The notes below the pieces were generated by a model. It was not told where the DNA came from and made no database searches. It saw only the letters and a program-made list of their open reading frames with translations. Of a DNA stretch of 15,586 nt, positions 1-6,968 are shown piece by piece (within the stretch, counting starts at the first letter, position 1; the number at the start of each line of letters is the position of its first letter). The stretch is from Treponema sp. (GTDB lineage: Bacteria > Spirochaetota > Spirochaetia > Treponematales > Breznakiellaceae). Position numbers and translations under genes: made by a program. The stretch spans positions 1-15,586 of the forward strand of contig JAISGE010000192.1 in assembly GCA_031263265.1 (NCBI GenBank). Reading direction: 5' to 3'.

Positions 1-36
1 GCAGTACCCAGCATAGTATGATTTTCTATTATTTAT

Positions 37-1155
37 ATGAATAGCATAGATCAGGGTTTTACCATAGAGAAGAAGACCTATACTGCCCGCCAAGTACTCA
101 CCATCGCGGAATTGGGGACTGCTCACGCCGCGGATCCGGTTAAAGCCAGGGAACTCATTGATGCGGCAGCGGAATCCGGTGCAGATTGCATCAAATTTCA
201 AATGGTGTATGCCGATGAAATCCTCCACCCCAATACCGGGGAAGTGCGTTTACCTGGAGGGGTCATCAGGCTTTACGAGCGGTTCAAGCGCTTGGAGGTA
301 GATCCCGCTTTTTTTGTGGACATGAAGGCCTATGTGGAGTCCCGAGGGCTTTTATTTCTCTGTACCCCTTTTGGGATCAGGAGCGCTCAGGAAGTACGGG
401 ATCTGAGGCCCCAGGTTCTCAAGATTGCTTCTCCTGAGTTGAATCATACCAAGCTGCTGCGGGAAATCGCCTCATACCAGAAGCCGGTTTTTCTTTCCAC
501 CGGGGTTTCAAAACTCGGGGATATAGAGGAGGCTTTGGGGATCCTTGCCGCAGGAAAGACCCGGGTTTGTCTTCTCCACTGCGTTACCGCCTATCCTGCC
601 CCGGTCCGGGAATACAACCTCCGTATCCTCAAGAGCCTGGCTTCGGTGTTCGGCCTCCCGGTAGGCTTGAGTGACCATAGTCTTGATCCTGAACTCGTAC
701 CGGTCTTGGGGGTGGCCGTAGGTGCCGGGGCAATCGAAAAACACTTCTGTCTGTCCCGATCCGATTCAGGCCTTGATGATCCCATTGCGCTGCCTCCGGC
801 TGACTTTAAAAAGATGGTTAGGGCGATACGCAGGGCATCGACACGGGAACCCAGCAGCATCATTGAGGAGGTCTCCCAGGAGCGAGGCATGGAATTAGTC
901 CAGGCAATTTTAGGCGATGGGGTGAAACGGCTTGCCCCTTCGGAGGTAGCTTATTATGAGCGGACTAACCGGTCATTACATGCGCTTCGGGACATTCAGG
1001 AAGGGGAACGTATCACCGCAGCTATGGTTGCGGCTCTTCGTACGGAAAAGCTCCTACGCCCTGGCCTCCCTCCCTCATGGGAATCCCGGATCATCGGCAG
1101 AAAAGCCCAGGCTTTTATTCCCGCGGGGGAAGGAATCCGCTTTGAGGATCTCTAG
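37..1155 (+). CDS. neuB: NeuB-family N-acetylneuraminate (nonulosonic acid) synthase with C-terminal SAF domain
   Basis: Predicted to condense phosphoenolpyruvate with an N-acylated hexosamine to give a nine-carbon sialic-type sugar in the cytoplasm, for surface glycans. The TIM-barrel N-terminal part shows IAELGTAH (residues 23-30), IKFQ (52-55), a KIAS/STG segment and LLHCVTAYPAP. GLSDH ends at His214 and IEKHF contains His236; these match the two Mn2+-binding histidines known in meningococcal NeuB. A SAF (antifreeze-like) domain fills roughly residues 308-372. It includes NRSL (Arg312), the position where the family has an arginine reaching the neighbouring subunit. At 372 residues it is slightly longer than the usual 345-350 because of a longer N-terminus. 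The upstream 36 bp have stops in all three forward frames and only a weak ribosome site, so the start is not firm. Legionaminic (LegI), pseudaminic (PseI) or spore-coat-type (SpsE) synthases are alternatives, and the substrate cannot be read from sequence. Confidence 0.9.
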   Translation: MNSIDQGFTIEKKTYTARQVLTIAELGTAHAADPVKARELIDAAAESGADCIKFQMVYADEILHPNTGEVRLPGGVIRLYERFKRLEVDPAFFVDMKAYVESRGLLFLCTPFGIRSAQEVRDLRPQVLKIASPELNHTKLLREIASYQKPVFLSTGVSKLGDIEEALGILAAGKTRVCLLHCVTAYPAPVREYNLRILKSLASVFGLPVGLSDHSLDPELVPVLGVAVGAGAIEKHFCLSRSDSGLDDPIALPPADFKKMVRAIRRASTREPSSIIEEVSQERGMELVQAILGDGVKRLAPSEVAYYERTNRSLHALRDIQEGERITAAMVAALRTEKLLRPGLPPSWESRIIGRKAQAFIPAGEGIRFEDL

Positions 1156-1229
1156 CGCTCTGCAAGCGCTCATACGGGAGGAAGCCTTGGCTCGGTATTG
1201 CATTTTTTAAGCTCATGGGTAACAATACG

Positions 1230-1242
1230 TTATCATTCATAA
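1230..1242. promoter_or_regulatory. Possible PerR/Fur-like imperfect dyad upstream of rubrerythrin
   Basis: The segment TTATCATTCATAA has TTAT and ATAA ends in inverted orientation and lies directly before the AGAGAGGAA ribosome-binding site of rbr. PerR boxes of the type TTATAATNATTATAA often control rubrerythrin genes. This one is two bases shorter and imperfect, so it is only a candidate. No convincing -35/-10 pair was found next to it. Confidence 0.2.
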
Positions 1243-1253
1243 GAGAGGAATTC

Positions 1254-1796
1254 ATGGCTGAATTAAAAGGATCAAAAACAGAAAAGAATTTGCAGGCGGC
1301 TTTTGCCGGAGAATCCCAGGCCCGTAATAAGTATACCTATTACGCTTCCAAGGCAGAGAAGGAAGGGTATAATCAGATAGGAGCCCTCTTTAGAGAGACT
1401 GCTGAACAAGAGAAGGAGCACGCTAAAATATGGTTCAAGCTCCTGCACGAGGATACGGTACCGGATACGATTACTAATCTCAAGGATGCCGCAGCAGGAG
1501 AAAACTATGAGTGGACCGATATGTATGCTGGTTTCGCGAAGGAGGCCCAGGAAGAGGGGTTTGCTCAGATCGCGACACTTTTTTCTCTGGTAGGAGCTAT
1601 TGAGAAGGAACATGAACAACGGTACCGCAAGCTCCTTGCCAATATTGAGGGGGGACTTGTGTTCTCCCGGGAAGGGGATACGATATGGCAATGCAGCAAT
1701 TGCGGGCATATCGTGATTGGCAAGAAAAGCCCGGAACTATGCCCGGTTTGTAAACATCCTCGATCGTATTTTCAGATCAAGGCTGAGAACTATTAA
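1254..1796 (+). CDS. rbr: Rubrerythrin (diiron peroxidase with rubredoxin tail)
   Basis: A cytoplasmic NADH-linked peroxidase of anaerobes that reduces hydrogen peroxide at a diiron site, fed by a rubredoxin-type Fe(Cys)4 centre. The 180-residue protein has the ferritin-like four-helix motifs: E20 in GESQARNKY, E53 and H56 in EQEKEH, E86 in NYEWTDMY, the EEGF turn at 100-103, and E117 to H120 in IEKEH. The rubredoxin knuckles follow as C147-C150 and C163-C166 (CSNC, CPVC). Length fits the family (about 180-195). The start was placed at 1254, not the upstream in-frame ATG at 1215, because AGAGAGGAA (1242-1250) sits just before it and MAELKGSKTEKNL is the normal rubrerythrin N-terminus. It lies 98 bp after neuB and is functionally unrelated, so it probably has its own promoter. 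Confidence in the family is very high. Confidence 0.97.
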   Translation: MAELKGSKTEKNLQAAFAGESQARNKYTYYASKAEKEGYNQIGALFRETAEQEKEHAKIWFKLLHEDTVPDTITNLKDAAAGENYEWTDMYAGFAKEAQEEGFAQIATLFSLVGAIEKEHEQRYRKLLANIEGGLVFSREGDTIWQCSNCGHIVIGKKSPELCPVCKHPRSYFQIKAENY

Positions 1797-2091
1797 GTCC
1801 TCGTAACTATTCCACCCCCATAAGCCTTTCAAGGTAGAGACGGACAGGTTTTGTCAGGGGGTGGTTTAGGAGCGCATCAGACTTCCAACGATATGGACAA
1901 CAGTGTATTTGTGTTTATTTTATAGTTTTATTGTTTATTTTAAGCATACGTTTTTTATGAACCAGCCATCTAAAGATCCTTTATAAAGAATTTTCCCTGA
2001 CAGGCAAACAGCGGTTTAATTTATAAGTATATTATGTATGTATATCCATGCTGTAAGTAGTAATACGGTGTAGTAGCTGCTTAAGGAGGGT
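1797..2091. other. AT-rich intergenic gap with a possible folded element
   Basis: No gene is seen here. After rbr, CCACCCCC (1812-1819) pairs perfectly with GGGGGTGG (1857-1864). Between these arms lie two small hairpins, CCTT-TC-AAGG and GACA...TGTC, so the transcript could form a small three-way junction. No T-run follows, so it is not a classical terminator. The rest (about 1890-2080) is strongly AT-rich, with the 11-bp direct repeat listed separately and the palindrome CTTTATAAAG. Any promoter for the following small gene should lie here (for example the TATATTAT stretch near 2028-2035), but no -35 stands out. Confidence 0.35.
1912..1942. repeat. Direct repeat TGTTTATTTTA, two copies 20 bp apart
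   Basis: TGTTTATTTTA occurs at 1912-1922 and again at 1932-1942, a period of 20 bp, close to two helical turns. It could be a paired binding site or an intrinsically bent tract upstream of the small membrane-protein gene. In such AT-rich DNA it may also be chance. Confidence 0.4.
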
Positions 2092-2097
2092 ATGATC

Positions 2098-2310
2098 TTG
2101 AGTATACGACAAATACTATTTAACGGTTTATGCATGGCATTTATTATGTCTATGTGTATGTCCTTTGTTATGGTAGTCATTAATGTGGGATTGCATGATT
2201 TTGTAATCCCTTGGTTAAAAGGTTGGCTTATTGGGTTTATCATCTCGCTTCCATTGGCGTTTCTGCTACCCCCATTACTGCAAAAAATAATGACCTGGTT
2301 AAAAATTTAG
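2098..2310 (+). CDS. DUF2798-type small two-helix inner-membrane protein
   Basis: A 70-72 residue hydrophobic protein with two predicted transmembrane helices, approximately residues 8-28 and 42-65 (numbered from the ATG), joined by a short polar turn. MSFVMVVINVG, the FVIPWLKGWLIGF segment and PLAFLLPPLL resemble the pattern of DUF2798, a family of unknown function (MS...N.G then a W-rich stretch and a Pro-ended second helix). The start is uncertain. An ATG at 2092 is only two bases from AGGAGG (2084-2089), whereas the in-frame TTG at 2098 has an ideal 8-nt spacing, so TTG is preferred. Base composition is clearly AT-richer than the flanking enzyme genes, consistent with a different origin. 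It converges on the MFS gene. The function is unknown. Confidence 0.65.
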   Translation: MSIRQILFNGLCMAFIMSMCMSFVMVVINVGLHDFVIPWLKGWLIGFIISLPLAFLLPPLLQKIMTWLKI

Positions 2311-2427
2311 ATACGGTTTAAGACGCGCTGCATTAACTATAATTATGCGAATTATTATCTTATCAAGCTCGCTGCGGTCAATCAGCGTAAACCCTTTGTT
2401 TGCCATGATGAATTCGAGATGGAGCGC
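2299..2427 (-). pseudogene. Relic resembling the DR-containing segment of a CsgG-type lipoprotein
   Basis: Downstream of the TGA of the MFS-HEAT gene, the same minus-strand frame stays open for 42 codons and encodes LEFIMANKGFTLIDRSELDK before turning into an AT-rich, low-information tail that stops at 2299-2301 inside the DUF2798 gene. The F-T-L-I-D-R-S-x-L-D-K-I pattern is typical of CsgG/LpoB-like lipoproteins, which are abundant in treponemes. No signal peptide, full domain or start context is present, so this is read as a fragment left by a deletion. The family link rests on a dozen residues and is tentative. Alternatively it is the lost C-terminus of the neighbouring transporter fusion. 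Confidence 0.35.
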
Positions 2428-4743
2428 TCATGCGGGGGGAACAGATGGGGGACGGCGGTTCCCCGTTTTCAGGGTGTTTGTCCAGACCCGCAGCTCATGG
2501 GAAGCCCAGTGGACGATTAACAGGCGCAGCCGTTCAAAGGCCATAAGATCATCCTCTAAAACCGTTTGGGAAAAGACCAACTGAGCTATGGGATCGGTTA
2601 CCGTCTCAGGTAGTTCCAGGATCCACTGGGAAAGGGGAGCCCCTTGGGCGTCTTTGATCAAGGCGCTCGTTGCAGGCTGCAAAGCCTTGGCTTGTTTATT
2701 ACTAAACCCTAAATTTGCCCGTCTACGGGCGAACCAGCCCCCGTGAGTGGTATGGTAATATTCATAGGCGGATTCAGCCTCGTCCAGAGCCAGGGCTGGC
2801 GCCAGGGTTTCGTCCTCAAGAAAACGAATCAGCAAGGGGTAAAACTCATTTTGAATATCCAGAATGTTCGCCATAGCCAAAACCACTTCGTCCCATAGAT
2901 ACGGGGGCGGATCAGCCACCCTAAGTATGTCTAGGAGTACGGTCAGGGAATGGGAAGACCGGTATATCCCAAAGGCTTCTACCCCCATGATCTTGAGCCG
3001 GGGATTGGTGGTTTCCAGGATGATTGCTTCAATCTGCGGGCGGAAGGCCTCATCCTCTAATTTTGCCAGGGCGATGATGGCTTCTCCGGCAAGCATATAG
3101 TCTTGGGAACTTACCAACTCCCGCAAGAGGGGAACCGCGGCAAACACCCGGTGATTCCCCAGAATCCGGGCGGAAATATAAGCGGTGGTAAAGGGATGGG
3201 TGATGATGTCTGCCATGAGGGACTGCTCCGCCTCTTCGGTCAGTACATTCAGGGCTTCCATGGCCCGGATAGCTTCCATCCGTATCGCCAGCCGGGGAGA
3301 CTTGGCCCGCTCCAAGAGGCCCTTGACCGCCAACTGAGAGGGGGTATCATGCAATGCCTCAAGGAGGGCGGCTTCTTCCTCCGAGTCCTTGGTTTTATTC
3401 AGCCTGTCCAACAAGGTAATGGCCCTGAGATCCCGGAACGAAAACATCACTTCCAGGGCGCCCCAGAAGGGAAGCGCACCTAGGGGAACCAGCTTTCGTT
3501 GGAGGAACAGCGCGGCCAGGGTCATCGCCACCAGGATCAGGTACAGTACCTTAAACGCGATGGATATGGGAACCCCGAAGCCTACTAAGCAATCCAGAAA
3601 CAGGCCGGTAACCAGGGAGCCTCCTGCGCCGGCGATACCAAACACCAAAAAATAGAGGATCCCCATATCCATCATCAATTCCATAGGAACGAGGCCCAGA
3701 AAATAGGTCTGGGCTATCCCCTCAGAACCAAGAAAGCCGAAATTCAATATAAAAAAAATGAAACTCAAGAGCAGCACCAGGGTAATGAAATTGTCCGTGA
3801 GGTTCTGGGACATAAACACGATGGGAAGCATCCCGGCAAGGCCAATGATGACGCAGATGATAAAGATGGGTTTTGCTCCGATCCGATCTACGAGAAATTT
3901 GATGAACAGGCCGATAAGCAAATTTCCTAGTCCGCCGAAGACCGTATACAGCGAGACCATGCCGTCACTCTGGGCAAACACCTCTCTGCTGTAAACAATG
4001 ATGAAGGACCGGGAGACCCCGGAGACTAAGGCCACCAAGAACAGAATGAAGATAAACTGCCGCAGGGAAGGAGTGGAAAAAGCCCGCTTAATGACATCCC
4101 CCAAGGCGCTGTTTTTTTCGGTAGGTTCAACCGGGGGTTCCGGGATCTTTTGCATCAGGATACCGCTGAAAATGCCGCAGCCGATACCCACCGCCATGAT
4201 GATACTGTACAGGTACAAAGGAGGTTCCCGTCCCAAGAGCAGGGCGATGATAAACCCTGCGAACATCCCGACCGCGCTGTTGATGATCTGGATCTGGGTC
4301 ATATAACTGCTCCGATCCGGACCCATGGCCATATAGCTTAAGACTGGGTTATTACCAATCATCCCCACTCCCCGGATCACATGGAAGCAGGATACCCCCA
4401 GGATAGTTAGGTTCAATGCCGTATCATGATGGCCGAGAGAAACCGCAATGGGTACGAATAACAGGGGCAGCATACTGACGGATCGGCTTATCCAGGCAAT
4501 GCTGAAGATTTTGATGATAGAGAATCGTTTGGACAGCATTTTCCCTAAGGGAAGAAAAAAGTAGGCCACATAGAGGAGCGCACTGATACCGCCGATAAAA
4601 GTCGAAGATGCCTGAAGTCGTAGAGCAAAAAGGGTAATAATATTTCCTGTGAGAAATGACCAGGAAAGGGCATTAAACACATTGAAGCTATTATACAGTT
4701 CACGCGCCTTACCAAGACGATAGGGCGAAAGGGTAGCTGTCAT
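2428..4743 (-). CDS. MFS transporter fused to a C-terminal HEAT-repeat domain
   Basis: A 771-residue fusion. Residues 1 to about 415 form a major-facilitator-type membrane domain with roughly a dozen hydrophobic helices and two halves separated by a charged loop near 205-220 (PEPPVEPTEKNS). From about 430 to 660 the sequence changes to soluble helical pairs typical of HEAT/armadillo repeats (for example AIRMEAIRAMEALNVL, AGEAIIALAKLEDEAF, LKIMGVEAFGIYRSSHS). A charged region without recognised motif follows to the end. The substrate is unknown. HEAT tails on membrane carriers are known in some nucleotide-transporter (NTT) relatives, but no NTT signature was recognised. The start is supported by AGAGGAG about 6 nt before the ATG on the minus strand. 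The final residues (NRRPPSVPPA) are proline-rich and unlike the preceding helices, so the C-terminus may be rearranged. The gene is divergent from malQ; a role in sugar or nucleotide uptake is only a guess. Confidence 0.85.
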   Translation of the reverse strand: MTATLSPYRLGKARELYNSFNVFNALSWSFLTGNIITLFALRLQASSTFIGGISALLYVAYFFLPLGKMLSKRFSIIKIFSIAWISRSVSMLPLLFVPIAVSLGHHDTALNLTILGVSCFHVIRGVGMIGNNPVLSYMAMGPDRSSYMTQIQIINSAVGMFAGFIIALLLGREPPLYLYSIIMAVGIGCGIFSGILMQKIPEPPVEPTEKNSALGDVIKRAFSTPSLRQFIFILFLVALVSGVSRSFIIVYSREVFAQSDGMVSLYTVFGGLGNLLIGLFIKFLVDRIGAKPIFIICVIIGLAGMLPIVFMSQNLTDNFITLVLLLSFIFFILNFGFLGSEGIAQTYFLGLVPMELMMDMGILYFLVFGIAGAGGSLVTGLFLDCLVGFGVPISIAFKVLYLILVAMTLAALFLQRKLVPLGALPFWGALEVMFSFRDLRAITLLDRLNKTKDSEEEAALLEALHDTPSQLAVKGLLERAKSPRLAIRMEAIRAMEALNVLTEEAEQSLMADIITHPFTTAYISARILGNHRVFAAVPLLRELVSSQDYMLAGEAIIALAKLEDEAFRPQIEAIILETTNPRLKIMGVEAFGIYRSSHSLTVLLDILRVADPPPYLWDEVVLAMANILDIQNEFYPLLIRFLEDETLAPALALDEAESAYEYYHTTHGGWFARRRANLGFSNKQAKALQPATSALIKDAQGAPLSQWILELPETVTDPIAQLVFSQTVLEDDLMAFERLRLLIVHWASHELRVWTNTLKTGNRRPPSVPPA

Positions 4744-4758
4744 AGTCTCCTCTCTTTA

Positions 4759-4787
4759 AGTATGAGCCTTTGCTACAGTCTTTTCAA
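4759..4787 (-). promoter_or_regulatory. Candidate sigma-70 promoter for the MFS-HEAT gene
   Basis: On the minus strand, TTGAAA (4782-4787) is followed after exactly 17 nt by CATACT (4759-4764). The expected transcript would start near 4752, leaving an unusually short leader that begins at the ribosome-binding site. This lowers confidence. Confidence 0.3.
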
Positions 4788-4860
4788 GGAGCGTTTGTTA
4801 AGCCCCATGAAAGCGCTTGTGTCTAAATAAAAAACTCATTTCCAATCCTCAAAAAAGCCC

Positions 4861-4889
4861 TATTATGTCTTCTTCCTTATCGCTATACT
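4861..4889 (+). promoter_or_regulatory. Candidate promoter for malQ
   Basis: A good -10 element TATACT (4884-4889) has a poor -35 (TATTAT, 4861-4866) at 17-nt spacing, followed by AGGAGGA (4903-4909) and the ATG at 4914. The weak -35 suggests an activator-dependent promoter, if real. AGTACTAAA (4893-4901) between the -10 and the ribosome site recurs once near the pckG promoter (13770-13778). Confidence 0.35.
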
Positions 4890-4913
4890 AAAAGTACTAA
4901 ATAGGAGGACATA

Positions 4914-6968
4914 ATGGGCCTTGCTCAGAAAAAACAAACCAATGCTGAACCGCGTCTTGTTGGTACGGTCATTCCAGTCGGAGCCCTAAGGGGCGAACAA
5001 TCTATAGGAGTCGGTGAATTCCCTGACTTGATAGCTTTCGGTGAGCTTTGTAAGAAAATGGGCCTGGGGCTTATCCAGATATTACCGGTAAACGACACAG
5101 GCTACGACAGTTCTCCCTACTGCGCGCTTTCTGCCTGTGCATTGCACCCCCTGTATCTGAGGATCCAAGCAATCCCTGAGGCGGGTACAGACCCTTCCTT
5201 TATCGGACACATTGAGGAGAAATTGGGTACCTACTTTAAAGATGAGTCCCGGTTCCCCTATTACAAGCTCCTCCGGGCCAAGATGGAGTTGCTCTGGAAA
5301 CTGTACACCACCCATGAAAGGACCATTGCAGAGAAAGCCAAAGGTACGGGTTCCCTGGCAGTTTGGATACAGGAGAACCCCTGGGTCAAGGAATACGCGG
5401 TATACCGCAGGCTCAAAGAAACCAATGGAGAAAAAAGCTGGAAAACATGGTTCAGTCATCGCCAGGTTAGTGCCGAAGCCATCCAAGCCTTGTGGGATGA
5501 TCCGAACCTGTGGAAGGAACACCTGTTTTGGGTCTGGGTACAGGAAGCCCTGGATACCCAGTTCCGGGAGGCTGCGGATGCTCTTAAGGCCTTAGGGATC
5601 ATCCTGGAGGGAGACCTTCCCATCTTGATGAACGAGGATTCCTGCGATGTCTGGGCCCACCCTGAATACTTCCACGGGGAGCTCTCCGCAGGAGCGCCGC
5701 CTGATATGTACAGTCCTCTAGGACAGAATTGGGGCTTTCCCATCTATAACTGGCAGGCTCAGGCAAAAGACGACTATACCTGGTGGAAAAACCGGCTCAA
5801 AGTGGCGGAGAAATACTACGGAGCCTACCGTATCGACCACGTATTAGGTTTTTTCCGTATCTGGGCTTCTGCACGGGAGGATACTTCCGCGATCCTGGGC
5901 CGCTTTGTTCCAATGGTTCCCTTCACCGATAAGGAGCTTAGTGGGCTTGGCTTTGATCAGAGCCGGATTCGTTGGGTTTCCCTGCCCCATATCCCCACCG
6001 GGGAAGTATGGGATAGCCTCAGGACCGGGGGGCTTGATCCGGTAAGCCTGGCAGCTAAGGTGGAACAGGTCTTTACCCTGGCATTGGATCGGATCGGCAA
6101 CGAGGACTTATGGCTCTTCAAAAAGGCGATTCGAGGTGAAAAGGACATTGAGGCCCTGGACCTGCACCCCGCGGCAAAGGCCTATCTCCTTGCTGCATGG
6201 GATAACCGGATATTCTTGGAATACGCTAAGTGCCGGTACGCCCCGGTGTGGTACTACCGGAACTCCCGGGCTTACGCGTCCCTTTCAGAAGAGGAGCGGA
6301 ACAATCTGGAAGTTCTTATGGAACAGCACCGGCAGGCTTCGGAGCGGGATTGGGAAAAGCAAGGGAAAAAGCTCTTAACGGTACTCAAGGAATCTTCCTC
6401 CATGCTCCCCTGTGCAGAAGACCTGGGTGCAGTGCCTGATTGTGTGCCCCGGGTCCTCACCAAGCTCAAAATCCTGGGGCTTAAGGTTATCCGCTGGTCC
6501 CGGCGCTGGGATGAGCCGGGAAAGCCCTACATTCCCTTGGCCGAGTATCCGGTCTTGAGCGTCTGTACTCCGGCAGTCCATGACAGTTCAACCCTGAGGG
6601 AATGGTGGGAAAAGGAGGCGGATAAGCAGCAGTTCGCTAATTTCATCGGGGAGCCGTTCCTTTCCTCCACGTACAACCCAGGAACTGCCAAGAGCATCCT
6701 CACGAAGATTGCCGGTGCCGCATCCCAGTTCCGGGTGTTCCAGATCCAGGATCTCCTCCATCTCTCCCTCCGGTGGTATGCCCCGGATCCAGCACGGGAG
6801 CGGATCAATGTGCCGGGTACCGTCGATAATTTCAACTGGACCTACCGGCTTCCCGGGTCGATTAAGGATATCGGAGAGGATCAGTATTTGGTGCAGGCTG
6901 TGCGGGAATTGACCGAAGTTGCCCCTGCAACAAAGCCGTCAAAAGCCCAGAAGGGGAAGAACCCATGA
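4914..6968 (+). CDS. malQ: 4-alpha-glucanotransferase (amylomaltase, GH77)
   Basis: Transfers alpha-1,4-glucan segments between maltodextrins and releases glucose, in the cytoplasm, for maltodextrin or glycogen turnover. GH77 motifs appear in order: IGVGEF near the start, SSPYCALSACALHPLYL, GDLPILMNEDSCDVWA, GAPPDMYSPLGQNWGFPIYN, the nucleophile region YRIDHVLGFFRIW (Asp308), the acid/base region CAEDLGAVP (Glu502), LKVIRWSRRW, and AVHDSSTLREWW (Asp557). All three catalytic carboxylates are present. At 684 residues it is close to the E. coli-sized MalQ rather than the 500-residue thermophile type; the extra length is an insertion between about residues 95 and 220. An AGGAGGA site precedes the ATG. 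The stop overlaps the start of the next gene (ATGA), which suggests translational coupling with a GH13 partner. Confidence is very high. Confidence 0.96.
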   Translation: MGLAQKKQTNAEPRLVGTVIPVGALRGEQSIGVGEFPDLIAFGELCKKMGLGLIQILPVNDTGYDSSPYCALSACALHPLYLRIQAIPEAGTDPSFIGHIEEKLGTYFKDESRFPYYKLLRAKMELLWKLYTTHERTIAEKAKGTGSLAVWIQENPWVKEYAVYRRLKETNGEKSWKTWFSHRQVSAEAIQALWDDPNLWKEHLFWVWVQEALDTQFREAADALKALGIILEGDLPILMNEDSCDVWAHPEYFHGELSAGAPPDMYSPLGQNWGFPIYNWQAQAKDDYTWWKNRLKVAEKYYGAYRIDHVLGFFRIWASAREDTSAILGRFVPMVPFTDKELSGLGFDQSRIRWVSLPHIPTGEVWDSLRTGGLDPVSLAAKVEQVFTLALDRIGNEDLWLFKKAIRGEKDIEALDLHPAAKAYLLAAWDNRIFLEYAKCRYAPVWYYRNSRAYASLSEEERNNLEVLMEQHRQASERDWEKQGKKLLTVLKESSSMLPCAEDLGAVPDCVPRVLTKLKILGLKVIRWSRRWDEPGKPYIPLAEYPVLSVCTPAVHDSSTLREWWEKEADKQQFANFIGEPFLSSTYNPGTAKSILTKIAGAASQFRVFQIQDLLHLSLRWYAPDPARERINVPGTVDNFNWTYRLPGSIKDIGEDQYLVQAVRELTEVAPATKPSKAQKGKNP

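Noticed and set aside
1..36. C-terminal end of a gene upstream of neuB
   Set aside because: All three forward frames stop within the first 44 bases, so a gene may end here, but too few residues are visible to choose a frame or product.
1154..1170. Hairpin AGCGCT-CTGCA-AGCGCT over the neuB stop as a terminator
   Set aside because: Only 6 bp and no T-run follows; too weak to claim.
1215..1253. Upstream ATG start for rubrerythrin
   Set aside because: It has no ribosome site and adds 13 residues absent from the family. The ATG at 1254 has a good site and the normal N-terminus.
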